Assembly: GCF_000272105.2 (NCBI RefSeq)
Contig: NZ_AJZD02000234.1
Location: forward strand, 1 to 64,000
DNA: 64,000 nt
Direction of reading: 5' to 3'
Source: Vibrio splendidus 12E03
GTDB taxonomy: Bacteria; Pseudomonadota; Gammaproteobacteria; Enterobacterales; Vibrionaceae
Shown here: positions 9,859 through 18,621 of the stretch, piece by piece
How the letters are laid out: every line of letters starts with the position of its first letter
Numbering within the stretch: position 1 is the first letter of the stretch
Notes under the pieces: model-generated
The model's input: the letters and a program-made list of their open reading frames with translations, nothing else
Database searches by the model: none
What the model was told of the DNA's origin: nothing
Position numbers and translations under genes: made by a program

Positions 9859-10209
9859 ATGCGCCGAACCTCGTTCAACTTCTCCATGTTACTTGCAACA
9901 GCATTAAGCTGGGCGCTAGTGACATTAATGCCTGTTATCAATGCTCATGGTAATAGTGCGGGAGTATGGGCGTCGTTATGTACGGTCAATGGCTTTGAAT
10001 TGGTTCAAATCGAAGAAGGTGAACCTAATACTCACAAAGGAAAGCCGTGTCCGTTTAGCCATTTTTCCACGTTTCACCAAGATGAACTCCCCACTACACT
10101 ACTGACAACTCGACTGAGTTCTATTGTCTCCGACAGCTACGCTTTTTTGGCTCTAAGCGAACGCTACACGAGGCAAGCCCCACGCGGCCCTCCCTTTGAT
10201 ATTGCTTAA
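9859..10209 (+). CDS. DUF2946 family small exported protein
   Basis: A 116-residue protein with a hydrophobic N-terminal segment (about 9-28) and a periplasmic tail. The family hallmarks are a conserved Cys in LCTVNG (C41), a Cys-Pro motif (C64, CPF) and the C-terminal RGPP. DUF2946 genes usually lie beside PepSY or TonB-receptor genes linked to copper or heme, and here a PepSY gene follows immediately. The second Cys normally seen in CPXC is a serine (CPFS), so any metal site would be altered. Function is inferred only from family context. Confidence 0.75.
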   Translation: MRRTSFNFSMLLATALSWALVTLMPVINAHGNSAGVWASLCTVNGFELVQIEEGEPNTHKGKPCPFSHFSTFHQDELPTTLLTTRLSSIVSDSYAFLALSERYTRQAPRGPPFDIA

Positions 10210-10319
10210 ACCTAACCCACTAAAATAATTAAAAATAAAGTATTAAGTAAAGTTAAACATGCTCAGATTACTTTCTGATTTTTCAGAAGGTATGTTTGCG
10301 TGTGTCAAAGGAAATAATA

Positions 10320-11855
10320 ATGTTGAGAAATGAATCTCAAACCCCTGCGAAAGCACAAGTAACTTCGCAGTCTAAAAGCAGTGCAACAACCGGTTCGAAA
10401 ACCAGTATAAAAAGCAAAGACCACAATAAAACTCTCTACTTCCTCTCATGGCGCTGGCACTTCTATGCTGGGCTATTTGTTATCCCGTTTATGTTAATGC
10501 TGAGCATTACAGGTTTGGTGATGCTGTTTGATGATGAAATCGAATTGACTTTCCACCACGAAGCCCTAGAGATTGTTGCATCGGGCGAGCCGATTAAAGT
10601 GTCACAACAGTTAGCTGCAGTACAACTTCAATACCCACAAGGTTCGGTTACCCAGTTTGTTCCGAGCAAAGCTCCTGATCTGGCTAACCGCTTTTCGGTA
10701 GCACTTGTAGACGGCACATCGGTCTTCGCCACGGTAAATCAATATACGGGCGAAGTGGTCGGAGAGATTCCGCGTAGCGACAGCCTGTACCAACTCGCGA
10801 ATGACATTCACGGCACTTTGTTGATTGGTGATTGGGGTGATTATCTAATTGAAGTCGCAATAAGCTTGTCTATTCTGTTGCTCATCAGTGGTATTTACTT
10901 ATGGTTACCGAGAGATAACGCGAGCCGCGCTGGTTTTCTTAAGCTTCGATTTGGTTCAGGAACGCGTATTTTAATGCGTGATCTGCATGCGAATATTGGT
11001 GGTACGTTATCGCTTATTCTGTTGTTGTTTATTCTGTCTGGATTGGCATGGACAGGTTTTTGGGGCGGTAAGCTTGTTCAAGCATGGAGCACTTTCCCTG
11101 CTCAAATGTGGGACGATATTCCATTGTCTGATAAGACGCATGCTTCCCTCAACCATGGCTCAGAAGAAGAGCTCCCTTGGAACTTGGAGCAAACACCGCT
11201 GCCTTTGTCTCAAGATAAGCCAGCAGAACACGTTCATCATGTGGAAAGGGCGACGGAACCTCATGATCACTCTAAGATGGGTGAAGATCATTCTCAGCAT
11301 GTATTATCTGCGAGTAATTTCTCGATTGATGATGTGATAGAAAAAGCTCAAGCTCTTGGTTTTACGCAATATAAAGTCAATTTCCCGCGCTCAGAAACGG
11401 GCGTTTACACCGTGGCTGCAAATACCATGGGCGGTGACATTATCGATCCAACCCAAGATCGCACGACTCACCTCGACCAATATTCAGGGCGCATCCTAGG
11501 AGAGGTGACGTGGCAAGATTACAATTTATTCGCCAAAACCTTAGCCGTCGGTATTTCTCTGCACCAAGGTGACATCAGCATCATCAACAAGCTTCTAAAT
11601 GCGTTGTTCTGTTTGGCATTCATTTTGGTGTCAGTGACTGGTGGAGTAATGTGGTGGATGCGCAGACCTTCAGGCCAAAGAAAGTTGGGAACTCCACCGA
11701 AATTTGGTGATGCAGGCTTATGGAAAGCGGGTTTAGTGACTGTGGTTGTTATTTCGGTACTGTTTCCACTCGCGGGTGCAACGATTGTGACTGCAATGCT
11801 ATTGGATTGGTTACTGTTTTCACGCGTTGAGAAACTGAAGATGGTGTTAAGCTAA
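10320..11855 (+). CDS. PepSY-associated TM protein with a histidine-rich loop
   Basis: Inner-membrane protein of 511 residues in the PepSY_TM (PiuB-like) family, whose members are tied to siderophore, iron or copper handling. Four or more helices are clear: near residues 45-70, about 175-195, about 225-250, and a C-terminal pair from about 430 on. Between them are PepSY-type periplasmic regions. Residues 304-327 hold seven histidines (H304, 306, 307, 315, 317, 324, 327), a likely metal-binding loop. The frame opens at a TTG (10296), but AAAGGA favours the ATG at 10320. It probably forms an operon with the DUF2946 gene upstream. Confidence 0.88.
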   Translation: MLRNESQTPAKAQVTSQSKSSATTGSKTSIKSKDHNKTLYFLSWRWHFYAGLFVIPFMLMLSITGLVMLFDDEIELTFHHEALEIVASGEPIKVSQQLAAVQLQYPQGSVTQFVPSKAPDLANRFSVALVDGTSVFATVNQYTGEVVGEIPRSDSLYQLANDIHGTLLIGDWGDYLIEVAISLSILLLISGIYLWLPRDNASRAGFLKLRFGSGTRILMRDLHANIGGTLSLILLLFILSGLAWTGFWGGKLVQAWSTFPAQMWDDIPLSDKTHASLNHGSEEELPWNLEQTPLPLSQDKPAEHVHHVERATEPHDHSKMGEDHSQHVLSASNFSIDDVIEKAQALGFTQYKVNFPRSETGVYTVAANTMGGDIIDPTQDRTTHLDQYSGRILGEVTWQDYNLFAKTLAVGISLHQGDISIINKLLNALFCLAFILVSVTGGVMWWMRRPSGQRKLGTPPKFGDAGLWKAGLVTVVVISVLFPLAGATIVTAMLLDWLLFSRVEKLKMVLS

Positions 11856-11866
11856 TCAATATCTAA

Positions 11867-11895
11867 ACAGATCCTCTCAGTTTGAGAGGATCTGT
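11867..11895. terminator. Hairpin between the converging PepSY and LysR genes
   Basis: A perfect 13-bp stem (ACAGATCCTCTCA at 11867-11879 with 11883-11895). T-richness is modest on both sides, so it may act in both directions. Confidence 0.7.
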
Positions 11896-11938
11896 ATCAT
11901 TCACACAATGCTTGCAGCGTTATGTACTTCTTTCAGTA

Positions 11939-12871
11939 TCAGTTTATTTCTCCTGCCAGTTTGTCACCTAAGTGCTCCATCGCGTAATCAATGAATACAC
12001 GTAGGCGAGCAGGCATGTACTTGGTTTGAGCAAACTGCATCGCGATAGCGCCATGGTAGTTACTCTTGATGGTCCAATCTTCCAATACTTGCACTACAGA
12101 ACCTTCAGCTAATGCATCTTGAATCACGAAGTCATGGAAAATACCCACGCCAAGCCCTTCTTTAACGCCTTTCAATCGCATCTGCGAGTGGTTAACCGCG
12201 TAACGCCCACTGACGGGTACCGTGTGAAATTCATCATCTTTAAGAAAGTCCCAAATGTGGTCTTTGTCTGTCTCAGCAAGATACAAACAGTCGTGTTCAG
12301 ACAGCTCGGTAGGGTGGTGAGGAATACCTTTGGCATCTAAATAGTCAGGGCTTGCACATAACACGAGGTTTGTTTTTCCTAACTCTTTCAATACTAAGCT
12401 TTCGTCGGGTTTATCGGTAAGGCGGAAAGCGATGTCGATGCCCTGACGTAAAATATCGATGTCGCCATCGGCCGCTCTCAACTTGAGTTGGATCTCTGGA
12501 TACTGATTTAAAAATGGAACAACAAAAGGCTGTAGCACTGAGTTTAAGAAAGCTTCAGGCGCCGCTACCGTTATGGAGCCTGCTGGTTCTGTGTGATCAG
12601 AGGTCGACAACTCAACCGCTTGCTGTGCAGCGTTAATCATGACAACGCTCTGGTCGTAAACCAGTTGGCCAGCTTGAGTGATGATCAATGTACGAGTCGT
12701 ACGTTCAAATAGCTTCACTGAGAGTGCTTTTTCTAAGCGTGTGATTAGCTTACTGAGCGCTGAAGGTGTCACCCCTAGCTGTTTTGCTGCCGCAGTAAAA
12801 CTCCCTTCATTTACCACTAAGATGAACGAGGCGAGATCAGGAAGTAAGGCGATGAGTTTGGGATTAATCAT
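11939..12871 (-). CDS. LysR family transcriptional regulator
   Basis: A 310-residue regulator. The helix-turn-helix is at about 10-65 (GSFTAAAKQLGVTPSALSKLITRLE), followed by a substrate-binding domain. The GRYAVNHSQMRLKGVKEGLGVGIFHDF segment is typical of the CrgA/YhjC-like subgroup that often represses efflux or aldehyde-detoxification genes. It converges on the PepSY gene and has a 496-base upstream region before kbl. No divergent partner lies close by, so the target is not evident. Confidence 0.88.
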   Translation of the reverse strand: MINPKLIALLPDLASFILVVNEGSFTAAAKQLGVTPSALSKLITRLEKALSVKLFERTTRTLIITQAGQLVYDQSVVMINAAQQAVELSTSDHTEPAGSITVAAPEAFLNSVLQPFVVPFLNQYPEIQLKLRAADGDIDILRQGIDIAFRLTDKPDESLVLKELGKTNLVLCASPDYLDAKGIPHHPTELSEHDCLYLAETDKDHIWDFLKDDEFHTVPVSGRYAVNHSQMRLKGVKEGLGVGIFHDFVIQDALAEGSVVQVLEDWTIKSNYHGAIAMQFAQTKYMPARLRVFIDYAMEHLGDKLAGEIN

Positions 12872-13273
12872 AAGTATCCAGTTAGACTAATTTCAACAGT
12901 GACCATAACCTTGATTGTGATTGATCTCTTCTGATTTGTGAATCAATTTCATCAATTGCTTAGCGTGATTGCTTGATTGCTTGATAGATTGATGTGTTTG
13001 AAGCTTATCTGTATAGCGGCGTTGCTAATGCGCATTCTGAGGGAAGCGGAGAATCATCACCATATCGTTCTGAGATGAAAAATAGAGATCTGATATGAAA
13101 GTGAAATTAGACACAAACGGAAGAGGACTTGACGTTAAAAAGAGCAGGTAAGACGCGTTTATGTGCCCTGTGTCACTGGGATGAACCATTATTCGTGCCT
13201 GTGATTCATTAATGTTTTTCCAACTAAAGGGATAATCGAGAAGGGGATGTTCAACTAGAATAGGGGTATAAGT
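12872..13273. other. Gene-free region upstream of kbl
   Basis: About 400 AT-rich bases without a convincing gene. Positions 12967-12990 hold a short direct repeat of GATTGCTT. An 18-codon frame at 13095-13151 lacks a good ribosome site and looks fortuitous. No riboswitch fold was recognised. The kbl promoter and operator-like sequence lie just downstream. Confidence 0.6.
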
Positions 13274-13322
13274 TTTACAGTGTAAATGATCGAATTGAAA
13301 TCGTTTACATCCCCTACATAAT
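13274..13322 (+). promoter_or_regulatory. Predicted kbl promoter with overlapping operator-like inverted repeats
   Basis: A sigma70-like promoter is visible as TTGAAA (13295-13300), a 16-base spacer and CATAAT (13317-13322). Two symmetrical elements overlap it. TTTAC-AGT-GTAAA at 13274-13286 is a perfect palindrome. TGTAAATGAT (13281-13290) faces ATCGTTTACA (13300-13309) with nine of ten bases matching. The right arm covers the end of the -35 box and the spacer, where a repressor would block polymerase. The regulator is not identified. Confidence 0.6.
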
Positions 13323-13367
13323 GCGGCGCGCGATGCTGCTAAATAATAACTAGGAAGGAATGAGACA

Positions 13368-14561
13368 ATGTCTTCTGCATTTTACCAACAGATTCAAACT
13401 CAAATCGAAGAAGTTAAAGAAGAAGGTCTTTACAAGTCTGAGCGTATTATTACTTCTGCACAAAAAGCAGCGGTTTCTATCTCGACTGGTGAAGAAGTAC
13501 TAAACTTCTGTGCAAACAACTACTTAGGTCTTGCTAACCACCCAGCTCTTATCGAAGCGGCTAAAGATGGCATGGATCAGCACGGTTTTGGTATGGCTTC
13601 AGTACGTTTCATCTGTGGTACTCAAGATTCTCACAAAGAACTAGAGCAAAAGCTGTCTACGTTCCTAGGTAAAGAAGACACTATCCTTTACACATCTTGT
13701 TTTGATGCTAACGCTGGTTTATTCGAAACGATTCTAGGTAAAGAAGACGCAATCATCTCTGACGCACTAAACCACGCATCTATCATCGATGGCGTTCGTC
13801 TTTGTAAAGCAATGCGCTTCCGTTACTCGAACAACAACATGGAAGAGCTAGAGCAGCAACTTATCGCTGCTAAAGAAGCTGGCGCTCGTCACACACTAAT
13901 CGTAACTGATGGCGTGTTCTCTATGGACGGCGTAGTGGCTAACCTTCCTGCTATCTGTGACCTTGCAGACAAGTACGACGCATTAGTGATGGTTGATGAC
14001 TCTCATGCTGTCGGCTTCATGGGCAAAAACGGCGCGGGTACTCACGAGTTCCACAACGTTGTAGACCGTATCGATATCATCACTGGTACACTTGGTAAAG
14101 CAATGGGTGGCGCTTCAGGCGGTTACACTTCTGGTAAGAAGGAAGTGATCGACTGGCTACGTCAACGCTCTCGTCCATACCTTTTCTCTAACTCTGTTGC
14201 ACCAGCAATCGTATCTGCGTCTATTCGCGTTCTAGACCTTCTTGCGGAATCTGGCGACCTACGTACTCAACTATGGGATAACTCTGCTCACTTCCGTACT
14301 CGCATGGAAGAAGCTGGCTTCACTATGGGCGGTGCAGATCACGCAATCATCCCAATCATGCTTGGTGATGCAAAAGTAGCGGCTGAATTCGCAGAACGCG
14401 CACTAGAGAAAGGCATCTACGTTGTAGGTTTCTCTTTCCCTGTAGTACCAAAAGGTCAAGCTCGTATCCGTACGCAAATGTCTGCTGCACACTCTCGTGA
14501 GCAACTAGACCGCGCAATCGATGCGTTCATTCAAGTTGGTAAAGACATGGGTATCATCTAA
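13368..14561 (+). CDS. kbl: 2-amino-3-ketobutyrate CoA ligase
   Basis: PLP enzyme of the alpha-oxoamine synthase family, 397 residues, equal to the E. coli length. It cleaves 2-amino-3-ketobutyrate with CoA to glycine and acetyl-CoA, the second step of threonine breakdown. The PLP lysine is K244 in [21 protein letters not shown] carries the cofactor-binding Asp and His. An AGGAA site precedes the ATG. Tdh follows 110 bases downstream on the same strand, so the pair should act together, although the gap leaves room for a second promoter. Codon choice appears optimised (many CGT, GGT, AAC), consistent with high expression. Confidence 0.98.
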   Translation: MSSAFYQQIQTQIEEVKEEGLYKSERIITSAQKAAVSISTGEEVLNFCANNYLGLANHPALIEAAKDGMDQHGFGMASVRFICGTQDSHKELEQKLSTFLGKEDTILYTSCFDANAGLFETILGKEDAIISDALNHASIIDGVRLCKAMRFRYSNNNMEELEQQLIAAKEAGARHTLIVTDGVFSMDGVVANLPAICDLADKYDALVMVDDSHAVGFMGKNGAGTHEFHNVVDRIDIITGTLGKAMGGASGGYTSGKKEVIDWLRQRSRPYLFSNSVAPAIVSASIRVLDLLAESGDLRTQLWDNSAHFRTRMEEAGFTMGGADHAIIPIMLGDAKVAAEFAERALEKGIYVVGFSFPVVPKGQARIRTQMSAAHSREQLDRAIDAFIQVGKDMGII

Positions 14562-14671
14562 TTTTAAAGGGATGCCACGAGCATCCTTTAATTAGATAGA
14601 GCAACACCCAGTAGAATATATAGATTTTTGATTCTCGCCTTACAGTTAGGCGAGATGAACTAGGTAACATT

Positions 14672-15703
14672 ATGAAAATTAAAGCACTTTCTAAGCTTAA
14701 GCCTGAAGAAGGCATTTGGATGACCGAGGTTGAAAAACCTGAAATGGGTCATAATGATCTTCTTATCCGTATTAAGAAAACCGCAATTTGTGGTACTGAC
14801 GTACATATCTACAACTGGGATGAGTGGTCACAAAACACAATCCCAGTACCTATGGTAGTAGGTCACGAATACGTAGGTGAAGTTGTTGGTATTGGCCAAG
14901 AAGTTCGTGGTTTTGAAATCGGCGACCGTGTATCTGGCGAAGGTCACATCACATGTGGTCACTGTCGTAACTGTCGTGGCGGCCGTACTCACCTTTGTCG
15001 TAACACAACAGGTGTTGGTGTAAACCGCACTGGTGCGTTCTCTGAGTTCCTTGTGATCCCTGCGTTCAACGCATTTAAGATCCCGGCAGAAATCTCTGAT
15101 GATCTAGCATCAATCTTTGACCCGTTTGGTAACGCAGTACACACAGCGCTTTCTTTCGACCTAGTAGGCGAAGACGTGCTAATTACTGGTGCTGGCCCAA
15201 TCGGTATCATGGCTGCAGCGGTTGCTAAGCACGTAGGTGCTCGTCATGTTGTAATCACTGATGTAAACGAATACCGCCTAGATCTTGCTCGTCAAATGGG
15301 TGTGACTCGCGCAGTAAACGTGATGGAAGAGAAGCTTGAAGACGTAATGTCAGAGCTTGGCATGACTGAAGGCTTCGATGTAGGACTAGAAATGTCTGGT
15401 AACCCATCAGCGTTCAACAGCATGCTGACTAACATGAACCACGGCGGTAAGATCTCTCTACTAGGTATTCCACCATCAGACATGGCAGTAGATTGGAACC
15501 AAGTTATCTTTAAAGGCTTAGTTATCAAAGGTATCTACGGTCGTGAGATGTTCGAAACTTGGTACAAGATGGCTTCACTAATCCAGTCTGGCCTAGATCT
15601 AACACCAATCATTACTCACCACTATAAAGTGGACGACTTCCAGAAAGGCTTCGACATGATGCGCTCTGGTATGTCAGGTAAAGTAATTCTTGATTGGGAA
15701 TAA
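14672..15703 (+). CDS. tdh: L-threonine 3-dehydrogenase
   Basis: NAD-dependent zinc alcohol-dehydrogenase family enzyme, 343 residues, oxidising threonine to 2-amino-3-ketobutyrate for Kbl. Catalytic zinc ligands are C40 (ICGTD) and H65/E66 (GHEYVGE). The structural zinc lobe [15 protein letters not shown] is complete. The Rossmann motif [10 protein letters not shown] is intact. Length and motif spacing match the E. coli enzyme. It lies 110 bases after kbl and is followed by a terminator. In E. coli the order is also kbl-tdh, under Lrp control; whether Lrp acts here is unknown. Confidence 0.98.
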   Translation: MKIKALSKLKPEEGIWMTEVEKPEMGHNDLLIRIKKTAICGTDVHIYNWDEWSQNTIPVPMVVGHEYVGEVVGIGQEVRGFEIGDRVSGEGHITCGHCRNCRGGRTHLCRNTTGVGVNRTGAFSEFLVIPAFNAFKIPAEISDDLASIFDPFGNAVHTALSFDLVGEDVLITGAGPIGIMAAAVAKHVGARHVVITDVNEYRLDLARQMGVTRAVNVMEEKLEDVMSELGMTEGFDVGLEMSGNPSAFNSMLTNMNHGGKISLLGIPPSDMAVDWNQVIFKGLVIKGIYGREMFETWYKMASLIQSGLDLTPIITHHYKVDDFQKGFDMMRSGMSGKVILDWE

Positions 15704-15742
15704 GCAAAAGGAGTAAACACTCCCGAGCTTCCTGATTAATTG

Positions 15743-15774
15743 AAAATGCCTCAAAGCGATTTGGGGCATTTTTG
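15743..15774 (+). terminator. Terminator of kbl-tdh
   Basis: Stem AAAATGCCTCAAA (15743-15755) with TTTGGGGCATTTT, ending in a T run, 40 bases past the tdh stop. Confidence 0.85.
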
Positions 15775-15913
15775 TATCCATACTTTGTCTGTTTCTTTAT
15801 CTAGGCTTCGCTAATTCCCTTCTGTCACTTAATGGCCATTTTACTGCCCAGTAATCTCTAAAATACTCAATAAGCAGTTACATCTTATTGTTTTACTATT
15901 GAAGAGAGGGCTC

Positions 15914-16774
15914 ATGGCTTGTAAACCACTTGCACTGATAATAACTGGACTATTATTAACGCCGAATTTTGCTAGCGCTAAGGTCGACATTTCTAAATCT
16001 GAAAGCGATCAAGCGGCAGAACAGGCAGCAAAGGAACTTGCAAACCCAAATACAGCTTACGCTAGCCTCAATCTAAAGCTCCAGTATTCAGGTGGTTACG
16101 ATGGTGGAGGGGACAGTTTCGCTACAGTATTACAACCAACTCTTCCTTTCCCCATGGATAACGGCGACAAAGTGATCTTCCGCCCGGCTATCTCTTATGT
16201 ACAGAACGATTTCCATGTGGATACACCAGCAAGCTCGCAGCATATGGATCAGTCAGGCGTTACAGACATCTCATTTGATTTAGCTTATGCGCCTAAAATG
16301 GAGGGCGGTACCATTGTCGCTTTCGGTCTCTTTGCTTCTTTGCCAACGGGCAGCAGTGACTTAACGGCGGACCAGTTTGCTGTCGGACCTGAGTTTATGG
16401 TCGGGAAGGCGAGTAGTGAACGAGTTGTAGGTATGTTCCCCAACCACTTGTATGGCGTTTCTGGAGACGGAGCCGATCATTCTGATACTCGAATCAACAG
16501 GACATCGACACAAGTGTTTTGGGTGGAGATCTTAGGTGGTGGTTGGACGGTAGGCTCTGCGCCGACATTCTCGTATGACTGGAATAAGGATCAGGCGGAA
16601 ACTCCGTTGAATATAAGCGTAAGCAAGACAACGGTGTTGAATGGACGTCCTTGGAAGTTTGGCATTGAAGCGAACTACTATATCGAGAAAGATGAAAAGA
16701 CGCGTCCAAACTTTATGTTGAGCTTTAATATTAGCCCTGTGGTGGAAAACAAACTGGCGTCTTTATTTGACTAA
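15914..16774 (+). CDS. Outer-membrane beta-barrel protein (phenol-degradation MetA-like)
   Basis: Predicted secreted beta-barrel, about 286 residues. A signal peptide ends near FASA. The mature part has alternating hydrophobic strands ending in an aromatic-rich final region (FGIEANYYIEKDE, FMLSFNIS). Segments such as LQPTLPFPMDNGDKVIFRPAIS and GGGWTVGSAPTFSYDW resemble PF13557 (the meta-pathway phenol-degradation/transporter-like family), often annotated as neutral-zinc or unknown transporters. A TTG opens the frame at 15899, but GAGAGGG fits the ATG at 15914. The gene is monocistronic with a terminator after it. The substrate is unknown. Confidence 0.72.
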   Translation: MACKPLALIITGLLLTPNFASAKVDISKSESDQAAEQAAKELANPNTAYASLNLKLQYSGGYDGGGDSFATVLQPTLPFPMDNGDKVIFRPAISYVQNDFHVDTPASSQHMDQSGVTDISFDLAYAPKMEGGTIVAFGLFASLPTGSSDLTADQFAVGPEFMVGKASSERVVGMFPNHLYGVSGDGADHSDTRINRTSTQVFWVEILGGGWTVGSAPTFSYDWNKDQAETPLNISVSKTTVLNGRPWKFGIEANYYIEKDEKTRPNFMLSFNISPVVENKLASLFD

Positions 16775-16798
16775 TCTAAGAGTGGAAGAGCAGAAATG

Positions 16799-16830
16799 AA
16801 AAAGGCTGAACGATCTTCGTTCAGCCTTTT
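16799..16830. terminator. Bidirectional terminator between the barrel protein and the DUF819 gene
   Basis: A 14-bp stem (AAAAGGCTGAACGA with TCGTTCAGCCTTTT) around a short loop, with A and T runs on both sides, serving the two converging genes. Confidence 0.9.
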
Positions 16831-16855
16831 GTGTCATTAGATTGAAACGCTTCTA

Positions 16856-18079
16856 TCAGCCAGCAGCAACCTGCATGATGAGACCGCAAATGTAAGCGCC
16901 GTATGTACCGAGTGCGTAACCTAGTACCGCCATTAGGATACCTACTGGTGCCAATGCTGGGTGGAATGCTGCTGCAACGATAGGAGCTGATGCAGCGCCA
17001 CCTACGTTGGCTTGGCTACCTACAGCCATAAAGAACAATGGAGCACGGATCAGTTTCGCCATCGCTATCATCAGAAGGGCATGGATAGTTAGCCATGTGA
17101 TACCAATGAAGAAGTAACCAGGGTTGTCTAGGATAGCTGTCACATCCATTTGCATACCGATAGTTGCGACAAGAATGTAGATGAATGCCGAACCTACTTT
17201 TGATGCGCCGCTGTGCTCAAGGCTACGTGTCGATTTGAAGCACGAAGCGATCAACGCGAACGTTGTTACCATGACAATTAACCAAAAGAAGCCAGATGTT
17301 AAGCTGTATTTTGCAAGCTCTGGTGCGTTGGTTGAAATCCATGGTGCAATCATGTCACTGAAGTAGTGAGCTAAACCCGTTAGACCAAATGCGATAGCAG
17401 TGATCTTCATTAGATCAGTTGTAGTGGTAGGGCGTGCGTTCTCTTCTTGGTATTTTGATACCGTCACTTTTAGCTCATCAATAGATGATGTGTCTGCTTT
17501 CAGCCATGCGTCAATCTTCTTCTGGCGGCCTGCCATAACAAGCAGCACTGCCATCCAGATATTTGCACAGATAACGTCAACGGTAATCATTGCTGAGAAC
17601 AGTTGGTCGTCAACCTCGAACACTTCTTTCATCGCTGCTTGGTTCGCGCCACCACCAATCCAAGAACCAGCTACCGTTGTTAGACCGCGCCATACGTCGC
17701 CAGATACAAGGTCAGGGTTAACTTGGTCGATAATCAGAATAGCCAGTGGGCCACCAATGATGATGCCGACAGTACCGGTCAAGAACATGATGACGGCTTT
17801 AGAGCCAAGCCCGAAGATTTTACGAAGGTCTGCTGAAATGATCAGAAGAACTAATGCACCTGGTAATAGGTAGCGGCTTGCCACAAAGTATAGCTTCGAG
17901 TTTGAAGCATCAATGATGCCAAAGCTGTTTAATAGCGAAGGAACGAAGTAACAGAGTAATAGACCCGGAACGAACGAGTAGAATTTTTTTAGTGCGCTGT
18001 TTTGGCTACTTTCCGTGATAAATACACCGCCAAGAATAACAGCTAACATGCCCATAATTACGGCATCATTAGTAATCAT
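16856..18079 (-). CDS. DUF819 family membrane protein
   Basis: A 407-residue polytopic inner-membrane protein, about eleven hydrophobic segments, of the DUF819 (YjcL) family. Recognisable stretches are the AGSWIGGGANQAAMKEVFEV motif and the C-terminal VGSQANVGGAASAPIVAAAFHPALAPVG, whose glycine-rich repeats recall anion or amino-acid carriers of the gltS/CitMHS type. A transport role is inferred from architecture only. A near-perfect AAAGGAGAT site precedes the ATG. A long gene-free stretch lies upstream, so it has its own promoter. Confidence 0.85.
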   Translation of the reverse strand: MITNDAVIMGMLAVILGGVFITESSQNSALKKFYSFVPGLLLCYFVPSLLNSFGIIDASNSKLYFVASRYLLPGALVLLIISADLRKIFGLGSKAVIMFLTGTVGIIIGGPLAILIIDQVNPDLVSGDVWRGLTTVAGSWIGGGANQAAMKEVFEVDDQLFSAMITVDVICANIWMAVLLVMAGRQKKIDAWLKADTSSIDELKVTVSKYQEENARPTTTTDLMKITAIAFGLTGLAHYFSDMIAPWISTNAPELAKYSLTSGFFWLIVMVTTFALIASCFKSTRSLEHSGASKVGSAFIYILVATIGMQMDVTAILDNPGYFFIGITWLTIHALLMIAMAKLIRAPLFFMAVGSQANVGGAASAPIVAAAFHPALAPVGILMAVLGYALGTYGAYICGLIMQVAAG

Positions 18080-18550
18080 TATTATATCTCCTTTAAGGTG
18101 AGCGCAAAGGTCTCACTTTTTGAATTGCAGGACTATACCGACAACCGCCATTCGTTACAAATTGTAACGATAGACATACTTTGAAATGTTTATGTTAATT
18201 TTGATGGTTTGAATTTGTGAATGTCGTGCGTTATTTATTTGATTTATGAATGAATCTGTTAGGGCTTTTGCGGCGTATTTCGATATATGCAATGTAATTC
18301 AAGCCTTAGAGAGTGGTCGCTAAGAATTGGGTGGGTGCTTGTATGGTAGGAATGAGTGCATATATAGCCATGTTTATGGTGTGGTTTATGCAGGGGTGGA
18401 ATGTTTCAATAATGTAAAAATTGAATCCACTTTTGCTATGTGGTCAGAAATTAAAAATCTTAGCTAGATCACACAAATCTCTCGGATTACGAGTATCAGC
18501 ACTTGATACTTTTATGCTCATTTGAGGTTTTGTCGGGGTTAAATGAAAGA
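18080..18550. other. Gene-free region between the DUF819 and kefB genes
   Basis: About 470 AT-rich bases. The only structure I find is AGTATCA-GCACT-TGATACT at 18492-18510, a perfect 7-bp inverted repeat followed by TTTTA, which could be an operator or a weak hairpin. No open frame with a ribosome site was found. Confidence 0.5.
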
Positions 18551-18576
18551 AAAAGCGGCTCAAATAGCCGCTTTTG
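18551..18576 (-). terminator. Terminator of kefG-kefB
   Basis: Ten-bp stem AAAAGCGGCT/AGCCGCTTTT with a five-base loop. Read on the minus strand it ends in a T run about 50 bases past the kefB stop. Confidence 0.88.
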
Positions 18577-18621
18577 ATGGTTGAATTGCATGGTTATCTA
18601 GAGCTGAAGTCTAGATGCTAC

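Noticed and set aside
13095-13151. An 18-codon frame before kbl as a possible leader peptide
   Set aside because: It has no convincing ribosome site, is not enriched in threonine or glycine codons, and is not followed by alternative hairpins typical of attenuators.
13281-13309. TyrR box at the kbl promoter
   Set aside because: The half-sites TGTAAA and TTTACA are present, but they are separated by 17 bases instead of the six that TyrR requires.
12872-13367. Glycine riboswitch upstream of kbl
   Set aside because: I looked for the conserved glycine aptamer elements and found no matching stems or bulges.
17400-17873. Long open frame opposite the DUF819 gene
   Set aside because: It is antisense to a clear membrane protein, lacks a ribosome site, and its composition mirrors the sense codons.
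18450-18490. CRP site near TCACACAAAT
   Set aside because: Only one half-site resembles the consensus, and the opposite half does not match TGTGA at the proper spacing.
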